Assembly (NCBI GenBank): GCA_910574255.1
Contig: CAJTAK010000006.1
Coordinates: forward strand, 1 to 64,000
Source of the DNA: Clostridia bacterium
GTDB taxonomy: Bacteria > Bacillota > Clostridia > Lachnospirales > Lachnospiraceae
Reading direction: 5' to 3'
Length of the DNA stretch: 64,000 nt
The position numbers were made by a program, and so were the translations under genes. The notes under the pieces are model-generated. The model was not told where the DNA came from. It saw only the letters and a list, made by a program, of their open reading frames with translations, and did no database searches. This document shows, piece after piece, positions 55,294 to 63,959 of this stretch (the first letter of the stretch is position 1; the number at the start of each line of letters is the position of its first letter).

Positions 55294-56219
55294 AGAAGAT
55301 TGCAACGAGAGAAAGCTATGGTAATGCGTTAAAGGCTCTTGGAGAAGAGAATCCCAATGTACTTGTATTGGATGCAGATTTAGCAGGTGCAACTAAGACG
55401 GGCGTATTTAAGAAAGCATTTCCGGAGCGTTTCTTTGACTGCGGAATTGCAGAGTGTAATATGGTAAGCATCGCGGCAGGTATAGCTACCACCGGTAAGA
55501 TTCCCTTCTGCAGCTCTTTCGCTATGTTTGCAGCAGGACGTGCTTATGAGCAGGTTCGGAATGCGGTAGGATATCCTCATTTGAACGTAAAGATTGGAGC
55601 AACTCATGCAGGTATCTCTGTTGGCGAGGACGGAGCAACTCATCAGTGTAATGAGGATATTGCCTTGATGCGAACCATACCGGGCATGGTAATCATCAAT
55701 CCGGCAGATGATGTGGAAGCTCGTGCGGCCGTGAAGGCAGCAGCAGAATATGTAGGGCCTGTATACCTGCGGTTCGGCAGAATGGCAGTTCCTGTATTCA
55801 ATGATGAGGCAACCTATAAGTTTGAGATTGGCAAAGGAATCGTTCTGAGAGAGGGTACGGACGTAACTATCGTTGCAACAGGCCTTTGTGTGAACAGTGC
55901 ATTAGAAGCAGCAGAAAAGCTGGCAGCAGACGGCGTTTCTGCAGAAGTGATCAATATTCATACCATCAAGCCGTTGGATGAAGAGCTGATTCTTGCATCT
56001 GCAAAGAAGACAGGCAAGGTAGTGACCGTAGAGGAGCATTCCGTGATTGGCGGTCTTGGCAGTGCAGTGTGTGACGTGCTGAGCGAGAAACTGCCGACAC
56101 CAGTGAAGAAGCTTGGTGTCAATGATACCTATTGCGAGTCTGGACCGGCAGCAAAGCTGGTTGAGAAGTATCGTCTGGACGGTGTTGGCGTATACGAGCA
56201 GACAAAAGAGTTTATGTAA
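55281..56219 (+). CDS. tktB: Transketolase, C-terminal subunit
   Basis: 312 residues. It provides the pyrimidine-binding domain and the C-terminal domain: RFFDCGIAECNMVSIAAGIATTGK with the Glu that activates the thiamine ring, FAMFAAGRAYEQVRNAVGYPHLNVKIGATHAG, VYLRFGRMAVPVF, and TVEEHSVIGGLGSAVCDVL. SD AGGTGAAGCATT lies within the N-subunit gene. Followed by a strong terminator at 56242. Confidence 0.95.
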   Translation: MSEVKKIATRESYGNALKALGEENPNVLVLDADLAGATKTGVFKKAFPERFFDCGIAECNMVSIAAGIATTGKIPFCSSFAMFAAGRAYEQVRNAVGYPHLNVKIGATHAGISVGEDGATHQCNEDIALMRTIPGMVIINPADDVEARAAVKAAAEYVGPVYLRFGRMAVPVFNDEATYKFEIGKGIVLREGTDVTIVATGLCVNSALEAAEKLAADGVSAEVINIHTIKPLDEELILASAKKTGKVVTVEEHSVIGGLGSAVCDVLSEKLPTPVKKLGVNDTYCESGPAAKLVEKYRLDGVGVYEQTKEFM

Positions 56220-56241
56220 AAAATAGCAGATTGAAAAAATA

Positions 56242-56275
56242 AAAGGGGCTGACTGCATTGCAGTTGGCTCTTTTT
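56242..56275 (+). terminator. Terminator after transketolase
   Basis: AAAGGGGCTGACTGC (56242-56256), loop ATT, GCAGTTGGCTCTTTT: 15 pairs including wobbles, then T. Confidence 0.88.
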
Positions 56276-56487
56276 GGTCTTCATATGTCGAAAAAAATTC
56301 CAGATCCTTTGACAGAAAATGACAAATCACACAGAAATCCTATGTTACCATGTAGTAAATTATGTGAGCAGCAGTTTTGACTGAAACGCTTGCAATGGGG
56401 CGGCTGAAGGCATGGAGAAAAAGCCAAGTGGACATGCCTATTGTTTTGCTTGGAGAAAATAAGAGAGGGTAACGAGGTGAACAGAGT

Positions 56488-57744
56488 ATGATTGAAATTG
56501 TTTATAAGGAAAACACAAAAGGAATGGGACAGGGAAGAAAATTGGACTTGCCCAAAAATGTCCGCCAGATAGGAGAGCCGGAGGAAGATAGAAAGATCTA
56601 CATAGAAGATTATGTTGTTACATATTTAAAGAAAATGGCAAAAGAAGCGGCTTTGGACAGCCGTGCGGCAGTCCTTTTGGGAAATACGGATCATATGGAA
56701 GGAGTTCCATATCTTTTTATTAAAAGTGCTGTGGCGGTGAATGAGCTGACAGATTACAGCAGAGGGATTCCTTTTACAGATGAGGTGTGGGCGGAAATAT
56801 ACGGAACCATTAAGGAGTATTTTGCAGAGCAGGATATTCTGGGATGGTTCTTATCCATCCCTGGATATCCCATGGAATTGGATTCCGGACTGCTGAAGAT
56901 TCATATTAATCAATTCGGCGGATCGGATAAAGTCTTAATGGTGGCGGAACCAGTGGATGGCGAGGAGGACTTTTACGCCTATGAGAATGGGCGTTTGGCC
57001 CGTCAAAGAGGTTACTATATCTTTTATGAGCGCAATGCGGCAATGCAGCAATATATGGTTGATACAGGCACCGGGGAAAGCATTGAAGAAAAAGATGACT
57101 TTGAGGATCGGGCAGCCAGAAGCTTTCGGACATTAGTTCGGGAGAAAAAAGATGTGTCAGGACAAAAGAGGGTAATGACATTTCTGTATACGGCAAGCAC
57201 TTTTCTAGTTATGGTAGTTCTGGTAATAGGAATTACTCTTATTAATAATTATGAGAAAATGGAAGGCTTGGAATTGACCTTGAGCGAGATTTCCAGAACC
57301 CTGGATTACCAGGAGGAACAGATGGCTGCAAGCACAGATTCCCTTACTGCGGCAATGGAAGAGGAAAATGCACGGTTTCAGGAAGCGGAAGAAGGTGAAA
57401 AGGCTGCAGATCCCCAAGATGAGGAGGGAGAGCAGATAGCGCAGGAAACGGAAGAAAATCAAGAGCCGCAGCACCAGGAAGAGGGGGAAGAAGATCAGGA
57501 GCCAGAAGCAGAAGAACCGCAGGAACCGGCAGAATCCCAAGAACCAGAGGAGACGGCAGAAATAGCTCTCAGCCAAAATGTGGTATCTATACCTGAGAGT
57601 TACACGGTTCAGCAGGGGGATACCCTTTTGAAAATCAGCAGAAAGATCTATGGGCAGGATAATAAAATTGATGAAATCTGCAGTTTGAATAAGATTAAAG
57701 ATATGAACCATATTCTGGTTGGACAAAAACTTTTGCTTCCTTAA
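56488..57744 (+). CDS. Catalytically dead JAMM/MPN-fold, TM, LysM protein
   Basis: 418 residues. N-terminal part (about 36-190) aligns by eye with the MPN/JAMM isopeptidase fold: IYIEDYVVTYLKKMAKEA, AVLLGNTDHMEG, then ILGWFLSIPGYPMELDSGLL where active enzymes have GWYHSHPGY followed by Ser and Asp. Both zinc His are replaced (Leu, Ile), so it should be inactive. One membrane helix (about 232-252), an acidic Glu/Gln/Pro linker (about 287-365) and a C-terminal LysM (371-418, YTVQQGDTLLKISRKIYG) that binds peptidoglycan. The fold call is by pattern and needs checking. It heads a three-gene envelope operon with DUF5711-like and CvpA. The SD is GGTAACGAGGTG. Confidence 0.8.
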   Translation: MIEIVYKENTKGMGQGRKLDLPKNVRQIGEPEEDRKIYIEDYVVTYLKKMAKEAALDSRAAVLLGNTDHMEGVPYLFIKSAVAVNELTDYSRGIPFTDEVWAEIYGTIKEYFAEQDILGWFLSIPGYPMELDSGLLKIHINQFGGSDKVLMVAEPVDGEEDFYAYENGRLARQRGYYIFYERNAAMQQYMVDTGTGESIEEKDDFEDRAARSFRTLVREKKDVSGQKRVMTFLYTASTFLVMVVLVIGITLINNYEKMEGLELTLSEISRTLDYQEEQMAASTDSLTAAMEEENARFQEAEEGEKAADPQDEEGEQIAQETEENQEPQHQEEGEEDQEPEAEEPQEPAESQEPEETAEIALSQNVVSIPESYTVQQGDTLLKISRKIYGQDNKIDEICSLNKIKDMNHILVGQKLLLP

Positions 57745-57806
57745 TGAAACTGTGCTATCATAGTACCCAAAGACTGTGTGCGGCACAGTGATCAAAGGAT
57801 AAAGAT

Positions 57807-59003
57807 ATGGCAAAGATTACACCTCTATATAAAACTCCGGAAACTGCGGAGGACATGAAAAGTTATAAAGAGAAATTATTTCGCCATCGGGCAGGAATTG
57901 GTGTTAAGGGTTTTGTTTGTGCAGCTGTTGTAGCTGGATTGATCTTTGGAATGTGGTCTTGGAGCCAATACAAAACCTACACGACTTATGAGCTTCTTTC
58001 CTCCAATGAACGAACAGACACTCTGAATACACAGTATGCAGAATATAACGGAAAGATTTTAAAATATAGCCGAGACGGCATTTCCTGTGTCAATCTGAAA
58101 AATGAAGCTCTGTGGAGCCAGACTTACAATATGCAGATGCCGATTCTGGACATATGTCAGAATTCCGTAGTTGTTGCAGATATGCAGGGAAATGAAGCTT
58201 ATGTATTTAATGAAGATGGCCTGTGTACTCAGATTACTACGCTGCTTCCCATTCAGCAGGTCAGCGTTTCCTCACAAGGGGTAACGGCTATGCTGCTGAG
58301 TGACAATTCCGCTTCCTGGATCTGCCTTTATGATGATGAGGGCGAAAAACTGACAGAAGCCCGCTGCAGACTGGCTGAGACAGGACAGCCTCTGGCCATT
58401 GGAATTTCATCAGACGGTATTAAGCTTGCTGTATCCTACCTTCAGATACAGGGGGGGACTTCTGCAAGCTGTATTGTGTTTTACAATTTTGGCACTGTGG
58501 GAGGTAACTTTGTAGATAAAATTGTGGCTTCTAAGGTATATGAGGAACGGATAATACCTCGAATTGAATATATGGGAGACAGCATCTGTGTGGCAATGTC
58601 TGATAAAGGAATTATTTATTATGAAGGAAAAGAGATTCCGGAAGAAATAGCAGAGGCAAAGGAAGAAACAGAAATCCGCAGTGTTTTTGTCGGAACAGAG
58701 AATGTAGGAGTAGTGGTAGAAGGGACTGGAAAGGAAAGTGCAAAATATGAAGTACATCTCTATGACACTTCGGGCAATCTGGTTCTGAATCAGGAGACAA
58801 ATCTGGCATATGGACAGGTCAAAATGTCTGGCAGCAGTCTCATCATATTTAATGAAAGTGAGTGTGAGATTTACAGCAGGCAGGGGGTTTTAAGGTATAC
58901 AGGGAATTTTGACGGGACAATAGCAGACATCTATAAAGGATCTGGGATGCGGAAATATATTTTTGTTTTTTCGGATCGAACAGATGAAGTGAAATTGAAA
59001 TAG
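57807..59003 (+). CDS. DUF5711-like membrane-anchored protein (beta-propeller-like)
   Basis: 398 residues. Cytoplasmic basic N terminus, one membrane helix (about 32-51, VKGFVCAAVVAGLIFGMW), then a large extracytoplasmic domain of repeated four-strand blades (for example VVVADMQGNEAYVFNEDGL and VHLYDTSGNLVLNQETNLA), suggesting a WD40/PQQ-type propeller. It matches what is known as DUF5711. Function unknown. SD AAAGGATAAAGAT. It lies 62 bases after the LysM gene and 16 bases before cvpA, indicating one envelope operon. Confidence 0.75.
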   Translation: MAKITPLYKTPETAEDMKSYKEKLFRHRAGIGVKGFVCAAVVAGLIFGMWSWSQYKTYTTYELLSSNERTDTLNTQYAEYNGKILKYSRDGISCVNLKNEALWSQTYNMQMPILDICQNSVVVADMQGNEAYVFNEDGLCTQITTLLPIQQVSVSSQGVTAMLLSDNSASWICLYDDEGEKLTEARCRLAETGQPLAIGISSDGIKLAVSYLQIQGGTSASCIVFYNFGTVGGNFVDKIVASKVYEERIIPRIEYMGDSICVAMSDKGIIYYEGKEIPEEIAEAKEETEIRSVFVGTENVGVVVEGTGKESAKYEVHLYDTSGNLVLNQETNLAYGQVKMSGSSLIIFNESECEIYSRQGVLRYTGNFDGTIADIYKGSGMRKYIFVFSDRTDEVKLK

Positions 59004-59019
59004 AGGAGAACAAAAGAAT

Positions 59020-59589
59020 ATGAATTGGTTGACGCCCGCGATAGGCGGATTTTTGCTGCTTGCAGCCTGGGATGGTCATCGGAAAGGATTTATCAAAAAG
59101 TCTGTGAGAATATTAAGTATGATTCTCACATTGATAGCAACATCCGCAGTGTCGCCTCTTATAACAAGTTTTTTAAAAGAAAAGACGGCAATGCATCGGG
59201 TGCTGCAAAATAGTATTGCTGCCAGTGAATTTGATGTGATGGAAGCAATAGAACTGATTGGAATGGAAGACTTTGTAAGTGACTATCTGGCGGATATGGC
59301 ATTGCAGGTAGTTGCATTTATGATTACTTTTGTGCTGGTAAGCGTTTTGGTGCAGGGCGTCTTATTTTCTTTGGGAATCGTGGCAAAACTTCCCGTTCTG
59401 TATGGGTTGAACAAAACAGCAGGTTTGGTTTTGGGCTTGGCAGAAGGGGTTCTTTTTGTATGGATTTTTTTCTTTGCAGTTACTATGTGCGCAGGTACAA
59501 AGCCCGGCGGACAGCTTCTCTGGATGATTGCGAACAGTAACCTTCTTTCTTGGATTTACCGCAGAAATCTTTTACTGCTGCTTTTGTAG
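59020..59589 (+). CDS. cvpA: CvpA family membrane protein
   Basis: 189 residues with four membrane helices (about 5-22, 28-50, 92-118, 138-165) in the CvpA order: NWLTPAIGGFLLLAAWDGHRKGFIKKSVRIL, a short extracytoplasmic loop, and GLNKTAGLVLGLAEGVLFVWIFFF. CvpA family proteins are envelope proteins linked to colicin V production in E. coli and to other roles elsewhere. SD TAGAGGAGAACAAAAGAAT. Last gene of the LysM-DUF5711 operon; the convergent DtxR gene ends 36 bases beyond it. Confidence 0.85.
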   Translation: MNWLTPAIGGFLLLAAWDGHRKGFIKKSVRILSMILTLIATSAVSPLITSFLKEKTAMHRVLQNSIAASEFDVMEAIELIGMEDFVSDYLADMALQVVAFMITFVLVSVLVQGVLFSLGIVAKLPVLYGLNKTAGLVLGLAEGVLFVWIFFFAVTMCAGTKPGGQLLWMIANSNLLSWIYRRNLLLLLL

Positions 59590-59624
59590 AAATAAAAGCT
59601 GCCGCCGGGCCCGGCAGATCCGAA

Positions 59625-60011
59625 TTAGGAGGGATTTTTCAGAAGATACTTTTTGATGGCATCAAAGCTTTCTGCGCTGATATCATGTTCCATTCGGCAT
59701 GCGTCTGCAATGGCAATCTCGGGGGTTACGCCGATTTGGATCAGCCATTCGGAAAGGATAGAATGGCGTTCATACACAGTCTCAGCCAGCCTTTGTCCTT
59801 CATCTGTCAGCCGAATGTAACCATCCTCAGAGACAGTGATATAATTTCGCTGGCGCAGATTCTTCATGGCAACACTGACGCTGGGCTTTGAGTAGTTCAG
59901 CTCATTGGCAATATCAATAGAGCGCACATTGGCAAGCTTGCCGTTCAGAATCAGAATTGTTTCCAGATAATCTTCTACGGATTCCTCAGATTTATGTTTT
60001 TGATAGCTCAT
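59625..60011 (-). CDS. DtxR/MntR-family metal-dependent regulator
   Basis: 128 residues. N-terminal winged helix (EDYLETILILNGKLANVRSIDIANELNYSKPSVSVAMKNLRQRNYITV, 12-60) and the metal-binding dimerisation domain (ERHSILSEWLIQIGVTPEIAIADACRMEHDIS), which holds the expected Glu, His, Cys, Glu and His ligands. The SH3-like third domain is absent, as in MntR. It probably represses manganese or iron uptake genes. The start ATG has GGAGGGCTATCT upstream. Convergent with cvpA; no transport gene is adjacent. Confidence 0.9.
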   Translation of the reverse strand: MSYQKHKSEESVEDYLETILILNGKLANVRSIDIANELNYSKPSVSVAMKNLRQRNYITVSEDGYIRLTDEGQRLAETVYERHSILSEWLIQIGVTPEIAIADACRMEHDISAESFDAIKKYLLKNPS

Positions 60012-60138
60012 AGATAGCCCTCCTTTGATTCTTTGATAAATATGGCTTTATACAAAAGAGGGTATCATTTTAAAGAGAAAAATGCAAGAAATTTTGAGGA
60101 TTGGAGATGGCGGCGATAGATAATGTAGAAAAAGGACT

Positions 60139-60176
60139 CGAAAACGGGTGTTCCATACAACGGAACACCCGTTTCG
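60139..60176. terminator. Perfect hairpin between DtxR and FIST genes
   Basis: AAACGGGTGTTCC (60142-60154), loop ATACAAC, GGAACACCCGTTT (60162-60174). The minus strand has a TTTTCGAGTCCTTTTTC tail, the plus strand only TTTG. With divergent neighbours its role may be insulation or regulation rather than simple termination. Confidence 0.6.
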
Positions 60177-60194
60177 TTTGACGGAATTCAGATA

Positions 60195-60245
60195 TTGCCT
60201 GCAAAAATAAATAAATTATAATAAAATATAAGACAATTATTGTCT
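60195..60245 (+). promoter_or_regulatory. Promoter and start-site palindrome of the FIST/aldehyde dehydrogenase operon
   Basis: TTGCCT (60195-60200), 16-base spacer, TATAAT (60217-60222). AGACAAT-T-ATTGTCT (60231-60245) is a perfect palindrome at the predicted transcription start, the classic position of a repressor operator. Confidence 0.7.
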
Positions 60246-60286
60246 GTTTTGTACAAAAGCATTTACAAAATAAAAGGAGGTTCTAT

Positions 60287-61450
60287 ATGAAAGGTAATAC
60301 CGGTTCCAGTACAAACAGTAACCCGAAGACAGCAGGGGCAGAAGCTGCTAAAAAAGCAAAAGCAGGCTTAGATTCCGTGAATATGGCATATGTATATGCA
60401 AGCTGTGCCTATGACCTGGATGCTATGCTGGCAGGAATTGCAGAGGAGCTTCCCGGCGTGCCTGTAATCGGCAACACATCCTTTACAGGCGTAATTACAC
60501 CAGAAGGATTTGTAACCGGGGATGATGGCTTTGTGGGAATTATGGCAGTATCCGATCCGGAGATGGCTGTGGGAATTGCAGCAGTAGAGAAGAGCGGATG
60601 CCCTGTAGATGCAGGTGAGCAGGCAGCAAAGCTTGCTATGGAGCGGGCAGGCAAAACGGCAGCCCCGGATTACTTCTACATGGTAGCGCCTCCGGGAGAA
60701 GAGGAATTCTACTTGAAGGGAATTACCAAAGTGATTGGAAGAGTTCCTTTCTATGGAGGAAGTGCAGCGGATAACAGTATTGCAGGCGAGTGGAAGCTTT
60801 ATACAGATAAAGGTGCTTTTGCAGACGGCGTGGCAGTGGCATTCTTCTATACAGATAAGAAGATGACGAATAAGTTTACGGGTGCTTATCGTGAGACCAA
60901 GGATATGGGTATTATCACAAAGGTAGTGGATAACCGTGTACTGGCAGAGATTGACGGAGTTCCGGCAGTTAAGAAGTATGCAGACTGGAGAGGAATCGGA
61001 ACAGATGCAGTAATGGGCGGTGATCTGTTGGTGCAGACCATTACTTCTCCTCTTGGTGTAAAGGATCGTCTGGGCGATTTGATTGCTATCCGTCATCCTA
61101 TGAATGGTAATGAGGACCTGAGCATGAATATTGGAAATAATCTGGCGGAGGGAACAGCGGTGATCCGTATGGAGGCAACCGTGGATGAGCTTATTGATTC
61201 TACCGGCAATACTCTTGCTGCATTGAAGGAGAAGATGGGAGCACCTGCCGGAGCTTATCATCTGGTACACTGCGGCGGAAGAAGAGCAGGCATTGACAGT
61301 CGTATTGATGAAGTGGCTGCACAGATTAAGAAGGAAGCAGGAGACGTTCCCTTTATCGTAGAGTTTACCTTTGGCGAATACGGCTTTGAGGCAGATGGCC
61401 TTAACACCTGCGGCGGCCTGATGTTGTCCTTTACGGGCTTTGAGGCATAA
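60287..61450 (+). CDS. FIST domain signalling protein
   Basis: 387 residues, cytosolic. FIST_N (about 30-215, with AYVYASCAYDLDAMLAGIAEELPGVPVIGNTSFTGVI and FYGGSAADNS) and FIST_C (about 225-385). FIST proteins are sensory domains thought to bind small ligands, possibly amino acids, often fused to chemotaxis or kinase domains; here it stands alone. It lies 30 bases before an aldehyde dehydrogenase in a probable operon, so it may sense or regulate that enzyme's substrate. SD AAAAGGAGGTTCTAT is strong. Confidence 0.88.
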   Translation: MKGNTGSSTNSNPKTAGAEAAKKAKAGLDSVNMAYVYASCAYDLDAMLAGIAEELPGVPVIGNTSFTGVITPEGFVTGDDGFVGIMAVSDPEMAVGIAAVEKSGCPVDAGEQAAKLAMERAGKTAAPDYFYMVAPPGEEEFYLKGITKVIGRVPFYGGSAADNSIAGEWKLYTDKGAFADGVAVAFFYTDKKMTNKFTGAYRETKDMGIITKVVDNRVLAEIDGVPAVKKYADWRGIGTDAVMGGDLLVQTITSPLGVKDRLGDLIAIRHPMNGNEDLSMNIGNNLAEGTAVIRMEATVDELIDSTGNTLAALKEKMGAPAGAYHLVHCGGRRAGIDSRIDEVAAQIKKEAGDVPFIVEFTFGEYGFEADGLNTCGGLMLSFTGFEA

Positions 61451-61480
61451 AAATTTTATTAGGAGAGGAGAAAAATTCCC

Positions 61481-62914
61481 ATGAAAATGTTTATTAACGG
61501 AGCATCTGTGGATGCTTCCAACGGCGAAGTGATTGAAGTGATTAATCCGGCTACCGGAGCAGTAGTGGATACAGTCCCGGCAGCAACAAAAGAGGATGTA
61601 GATCTGGCAGTAGAAAAAGCGGCCGCTGCACAGAAGATTTGGGCAGATGTTCCTGTATATGCAAAGGCTGAGATTATGTTCCGCTTTTTGGAGCTGGTAG
61701 AGAAGAACAAAGAAGATTTGGCACAGACCTTATCTCAGGAGACCGGAAAGCCCATTACAGAGGCAAGAGCAGAGATTGGCAATATTCCAATTGCTTTCAA
61801 AGCATTTTCTGAGAAGGCTAAGCATTTATATGGAGAGACCATTCCGGCAGGTATGGAAGCAGGACAGGATAAGCATGTGCTGATTACCAAGAGAGAGCCC
61901 ATTGGCGTGATTGCCTGTGTAATTCCCTTTAACTTCCCCTGTGATCTGTTTGATCAGAAAGTAGCTCCTACGCTTCTTGCAGGAAATGCTGCAATTGTAA
62001 AGCCTTCTACGGATAATCCGCTGACTCTCTGCAAGCTTACCGCTCTTTTGGGTGAAGCGGGCGTGACGCCGGGAGCCATTCAGATTGTGACAGGCCGGGG
62101 CTCCAAGGTAGGCGCATGGCTGTGTGCAAATAAGGACGTGCATGCCATTACTCTTACAGGATCTACTGAGGTAGGCATTGAAACGGCAAGAACAGCAGCA
62201 GATCACCTGGCTCACATTGCTCTGGAGCTGGGCGGTAACGATGCCTTCATTGTGCTGGAAGACGGTGATGTGGATCTGGCAGTAGAAGAACTTATTTGGG
62301 GGCGTATGTATAACACGGGGCAGGTATGCTGTGCTTCAAAACGTTTCCTGATACATAAGAATCGTGTGGAAGAGTTTACTGCAAAAGCTGTTGAACGCAT
62401 CAAACAGCTCAAACAGGGTATGCCGGCAGAAGAGAGTACGCAGATTGGATGTTTGATCAGTGAAAAAGCTGCTATTAAGGTAGAAGAGCAGATCAAGCTT
62501 ACAGTAGAGCAGGGCGGAAAAGTTATTTTAGGCGGAACCAGAAATGGTGCGTTCATTGCTCCTACGGTAATTGCAGATGTTCCTAAGACAGCAGACGTAG
62601 CTGTTGACATGGAGATCTTTGGACCGGTAGTTCCGATTATTACTTTTGATACCGTAGAGGAAGCTATTGAGATTGCAAATGGATCTAAGTTTGGCCTTTG
62701 CGGCTGTGTATTCACAGAGAATATGAAGACAGCTATGAAGGTATGCAATGCTTTAGAATGCGGCGGAACCATTATCAATGGCGCAAGCTTCTTCCGCAGC
62801 TTTGAGATGCCTTTCGGCGGCTACAAATATTCCGGAATCGGAACAGAGGGTGTAATGTCTACCTTCGATGAAGTGACCAGAACAAAGACAATTGTTCTGA
62901 AGAACATCATTTAA
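61481..62914 (+). CDS. NAD(P)-dependent aldehyde dehydrogenase
   Basis: 477 residues, full length. It oxidises an aldehyde to an acid. Conserved: ACVIPFNFPCDLFDQKVAPTLLAGNAAIVKPST, ITLTGSTEVGIETAR, catalytic Glu in HIALELGGNDAFIV, nucleophile Cys in NTGQVCCASKRFL, and MEIFGPVVPI. The clade resembles lactaldehyde/succinate-semialdehyde/glyceraldehyde-3-phosphate (NADP) enzymes; the substrate cannot be fixed. AGGAGAGGAG SD. Downstream of the FIST gene and followed by a terminator; the IclR gene at 63119 converges on it. Confidence 0.93.
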   Translation: MKMFINGASVDASNGEVIEVINPATGAVVDTVPAATKEDVDLAVEKAAAAQKIWADVPVYAKAEIMFRFLELVEKNKEDLAQTLSQETGKPITEARAEIGNIPIAFKAFSEKAKHLYGETIPAGMEAGQDKHVLITKREPIGVIACVIPFNFPCDLFDQKVAPTLLAGNAAIVKPSTDNPLTLCKLTALLGEAGVTPGAIQIVTGRGSKVGAWLCANKDVHAITLTGSTEVGIETARTAADHLAHIALELGGNDAFIVLEDGDVDLAVEELIWGRMYNTGQVCCASKRFLIHKNRVEEFTAKAVERIKQLKQGMPAEESTQIGCLISEKAAIKVEEQIKLTVEQGGKVILGGTRNGAFIAPTVIADVPKTADVAVDMEIFGPVVPIITFDTVEEAIEIANGSKFGLCGCVFTENMKTAMKVCNALECGGTIINGASFFRSFEMPFGGYKYSGIGTEGVMSTFDEVTRTKTIVLKNII

Positions 62915-62922
62915 AGCTTTGC

Positions 62923-62972
62923 AAAAAAGAATACTTCAAAGGCCTGCAATAGCCTGAGAAGTATTCTTTTTT
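62923..62972 (+). terminator. Terminator after aldehyde dehydrogenase
   Basis: AAAAAAGAATACTTC (62923-62937) pairs with GAAGTATTCTTTTTT (62958-62972), with an inner AGGC/GCCT stem. The symmetric A/T runs allow use in both directions. Confidence 0.9.
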
Positions 62973-62986
62973 ACTATGAAAGATCC

Positions 62987-63118
62987 TTTTCTGCGTAGCA
63001 GAAAACTAAGTTCAGGGATGCCCCATGCACCACTACCGACTTTCGTTTATGGTGGTGTGCCAATGGGGTGCATGTGGGTTTGCTATGAATCATTCTTATG
63101 ACAAAGACAATTTTCTGC
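62987..63118. repeat. Compound hairpin region between aldehyde dehydrogenase and iclR
   Basis: TTTTCTGC (62987-62994) and GCAGAAAA (62998-63005) are exact arms; GCAGAAAA also pairs with TTTTCTGC at 63112-63119, at the iclR stop. Between them, ATGCCCCATGCACCAC pairs imperfectly with GTGGTGTGCCAATGGGGTGC. No gene is present. Confidence 0.5.
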
Positions 63119-63877
63119 TTATTCTACATAACCCATTCGTTGGGAAAGCTTTCCGGCAGCCTGCTTTACTTCGTGGATGACCATCTCGAGTTTGTCGTCT
63201 GAAAGCTGCGTAATGGATCCGCTGGCACTGATGGCGGCTACAGGAGAGCCCCGGTAATCAAACACAGGAGCGCCCACACAGCGATGCCCAGCCTGATATT
63301 CTTCATTATCCATAGCCCAGCCCTGGCGTCTGATAACCTTTAGATAACGCTTGAACTCCCGGATATCAGTGATAGTATTCGCTGTATGCTTTTTAAAATC
63401 ACAAAGATAGAGGGCTTCATCCAGTTCATCTCCGGACAGGCAGGCCAGCAGGCATTTCCCGATAGAAGAACAAAAAGCAGGAGAACGATATCCTACCTGT
63501 GTATAGAGACGGGTATTGGGATAAATATCCATTTTCTCCAGATAAACCACATCACAGCCATCCAGAATCCCCAAATGGGCAGTCAGATCCAGATCACGCA
63601 TAATATCGCTTAAAAACGGCTTGGCCTCGGTTAGGAGCTCCAATTGATTAATGTGAAGACTGACTGTCTCGATCAGTTTATAGCCGATCGAGTAAAGGCC
63701 GTTCCCGTTCTTTTCTACATACTGCCGGGTGCACATGGAGGTTAGAAGCCGATGCACCGTACTTTTGCTCATGCCGGTGGCTTTGGCGATTTCTGAGAGG
63801 CTGAGGGGGGATGTGGAGGAAGCCAGCGTCTCCAATATATCAAAGATACGATCTGCAACACGAACACTTTCTTCCAT
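63119..63877 (-). CDS. IclR-family transcriptional regulator
   Basis: 252 residues. Winged helix at the N terminus (VRVADRIFDILETLASSTSPLSLSEIAKATGMSKSTVHRLLTSM, 5-48) and the IclR effector domain (about 75-250), with EEYQAGHRCVGAPVFDYRGSPVAAISASG typical of the small-molecule site. IclR regulators respond to acids and aromatic or sugar acids. Converging on the aldehyde dehydrogenase, it may control the FIST/dehydrogenase operon via the palindrome at 60231. The start ATG follows GGAGGATTAT. Confidence 0.92.
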   Translation of the reverse strand: MEESVRVADRIFDILETLASSTSPLSLSEIAKATGMSKSTVHRLLTSMCTRQYVEKNGNGLYSIGYKLIETVSLHINQLELLTEAKPFLSDIMRDLDLTAHLGILDGCDVVYLEKMDIYPNTRLYTQVGYRSPAFCSSIGKCLLACLSGDELDEALYLCDFKKHTANTITDIREFKRYLKVIRRQGWAMDNEEYQAGHRCVGAPVFDYRGSPVAAISASGSITQLSDDKLEMVIHEVKQAAGKLSQRMGYVE

Positions 63878-63897
63878 AATATAATCCTCCGTTTTTT

Positions 63898-63959
63898 CTT
63901 TACAAAGCAGCTTTAAACAGATATAATTTTATTGTAAAGTTCTAAAAAAACTGTGTCAA
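63898..63959 (-). promoter_or_regulatory. Promoter of iclR with inverted CTTTACAA arms
   Basis: Minus strand: TTGACA (63959-63954), 17-base spacer, TACAAT (63936-63931). CTTTACAA (63898-63905) and TTGTAAAG (63932-63939) are exact inverted arms, one over the -10 and one downstream, 34 bases apart: a candidate autoregulatory operator. Confidence 0.75.

Noticed and set aside
56286-56292. Exact Spo0A box TGTCGAA upstream of the LysM gene; similar 7-mers at 5559 and 7586
   Set aside because: About eight chance matches are expected in 64 kb on both strands, and no promoter geometry supports these, unlike spoIIE.
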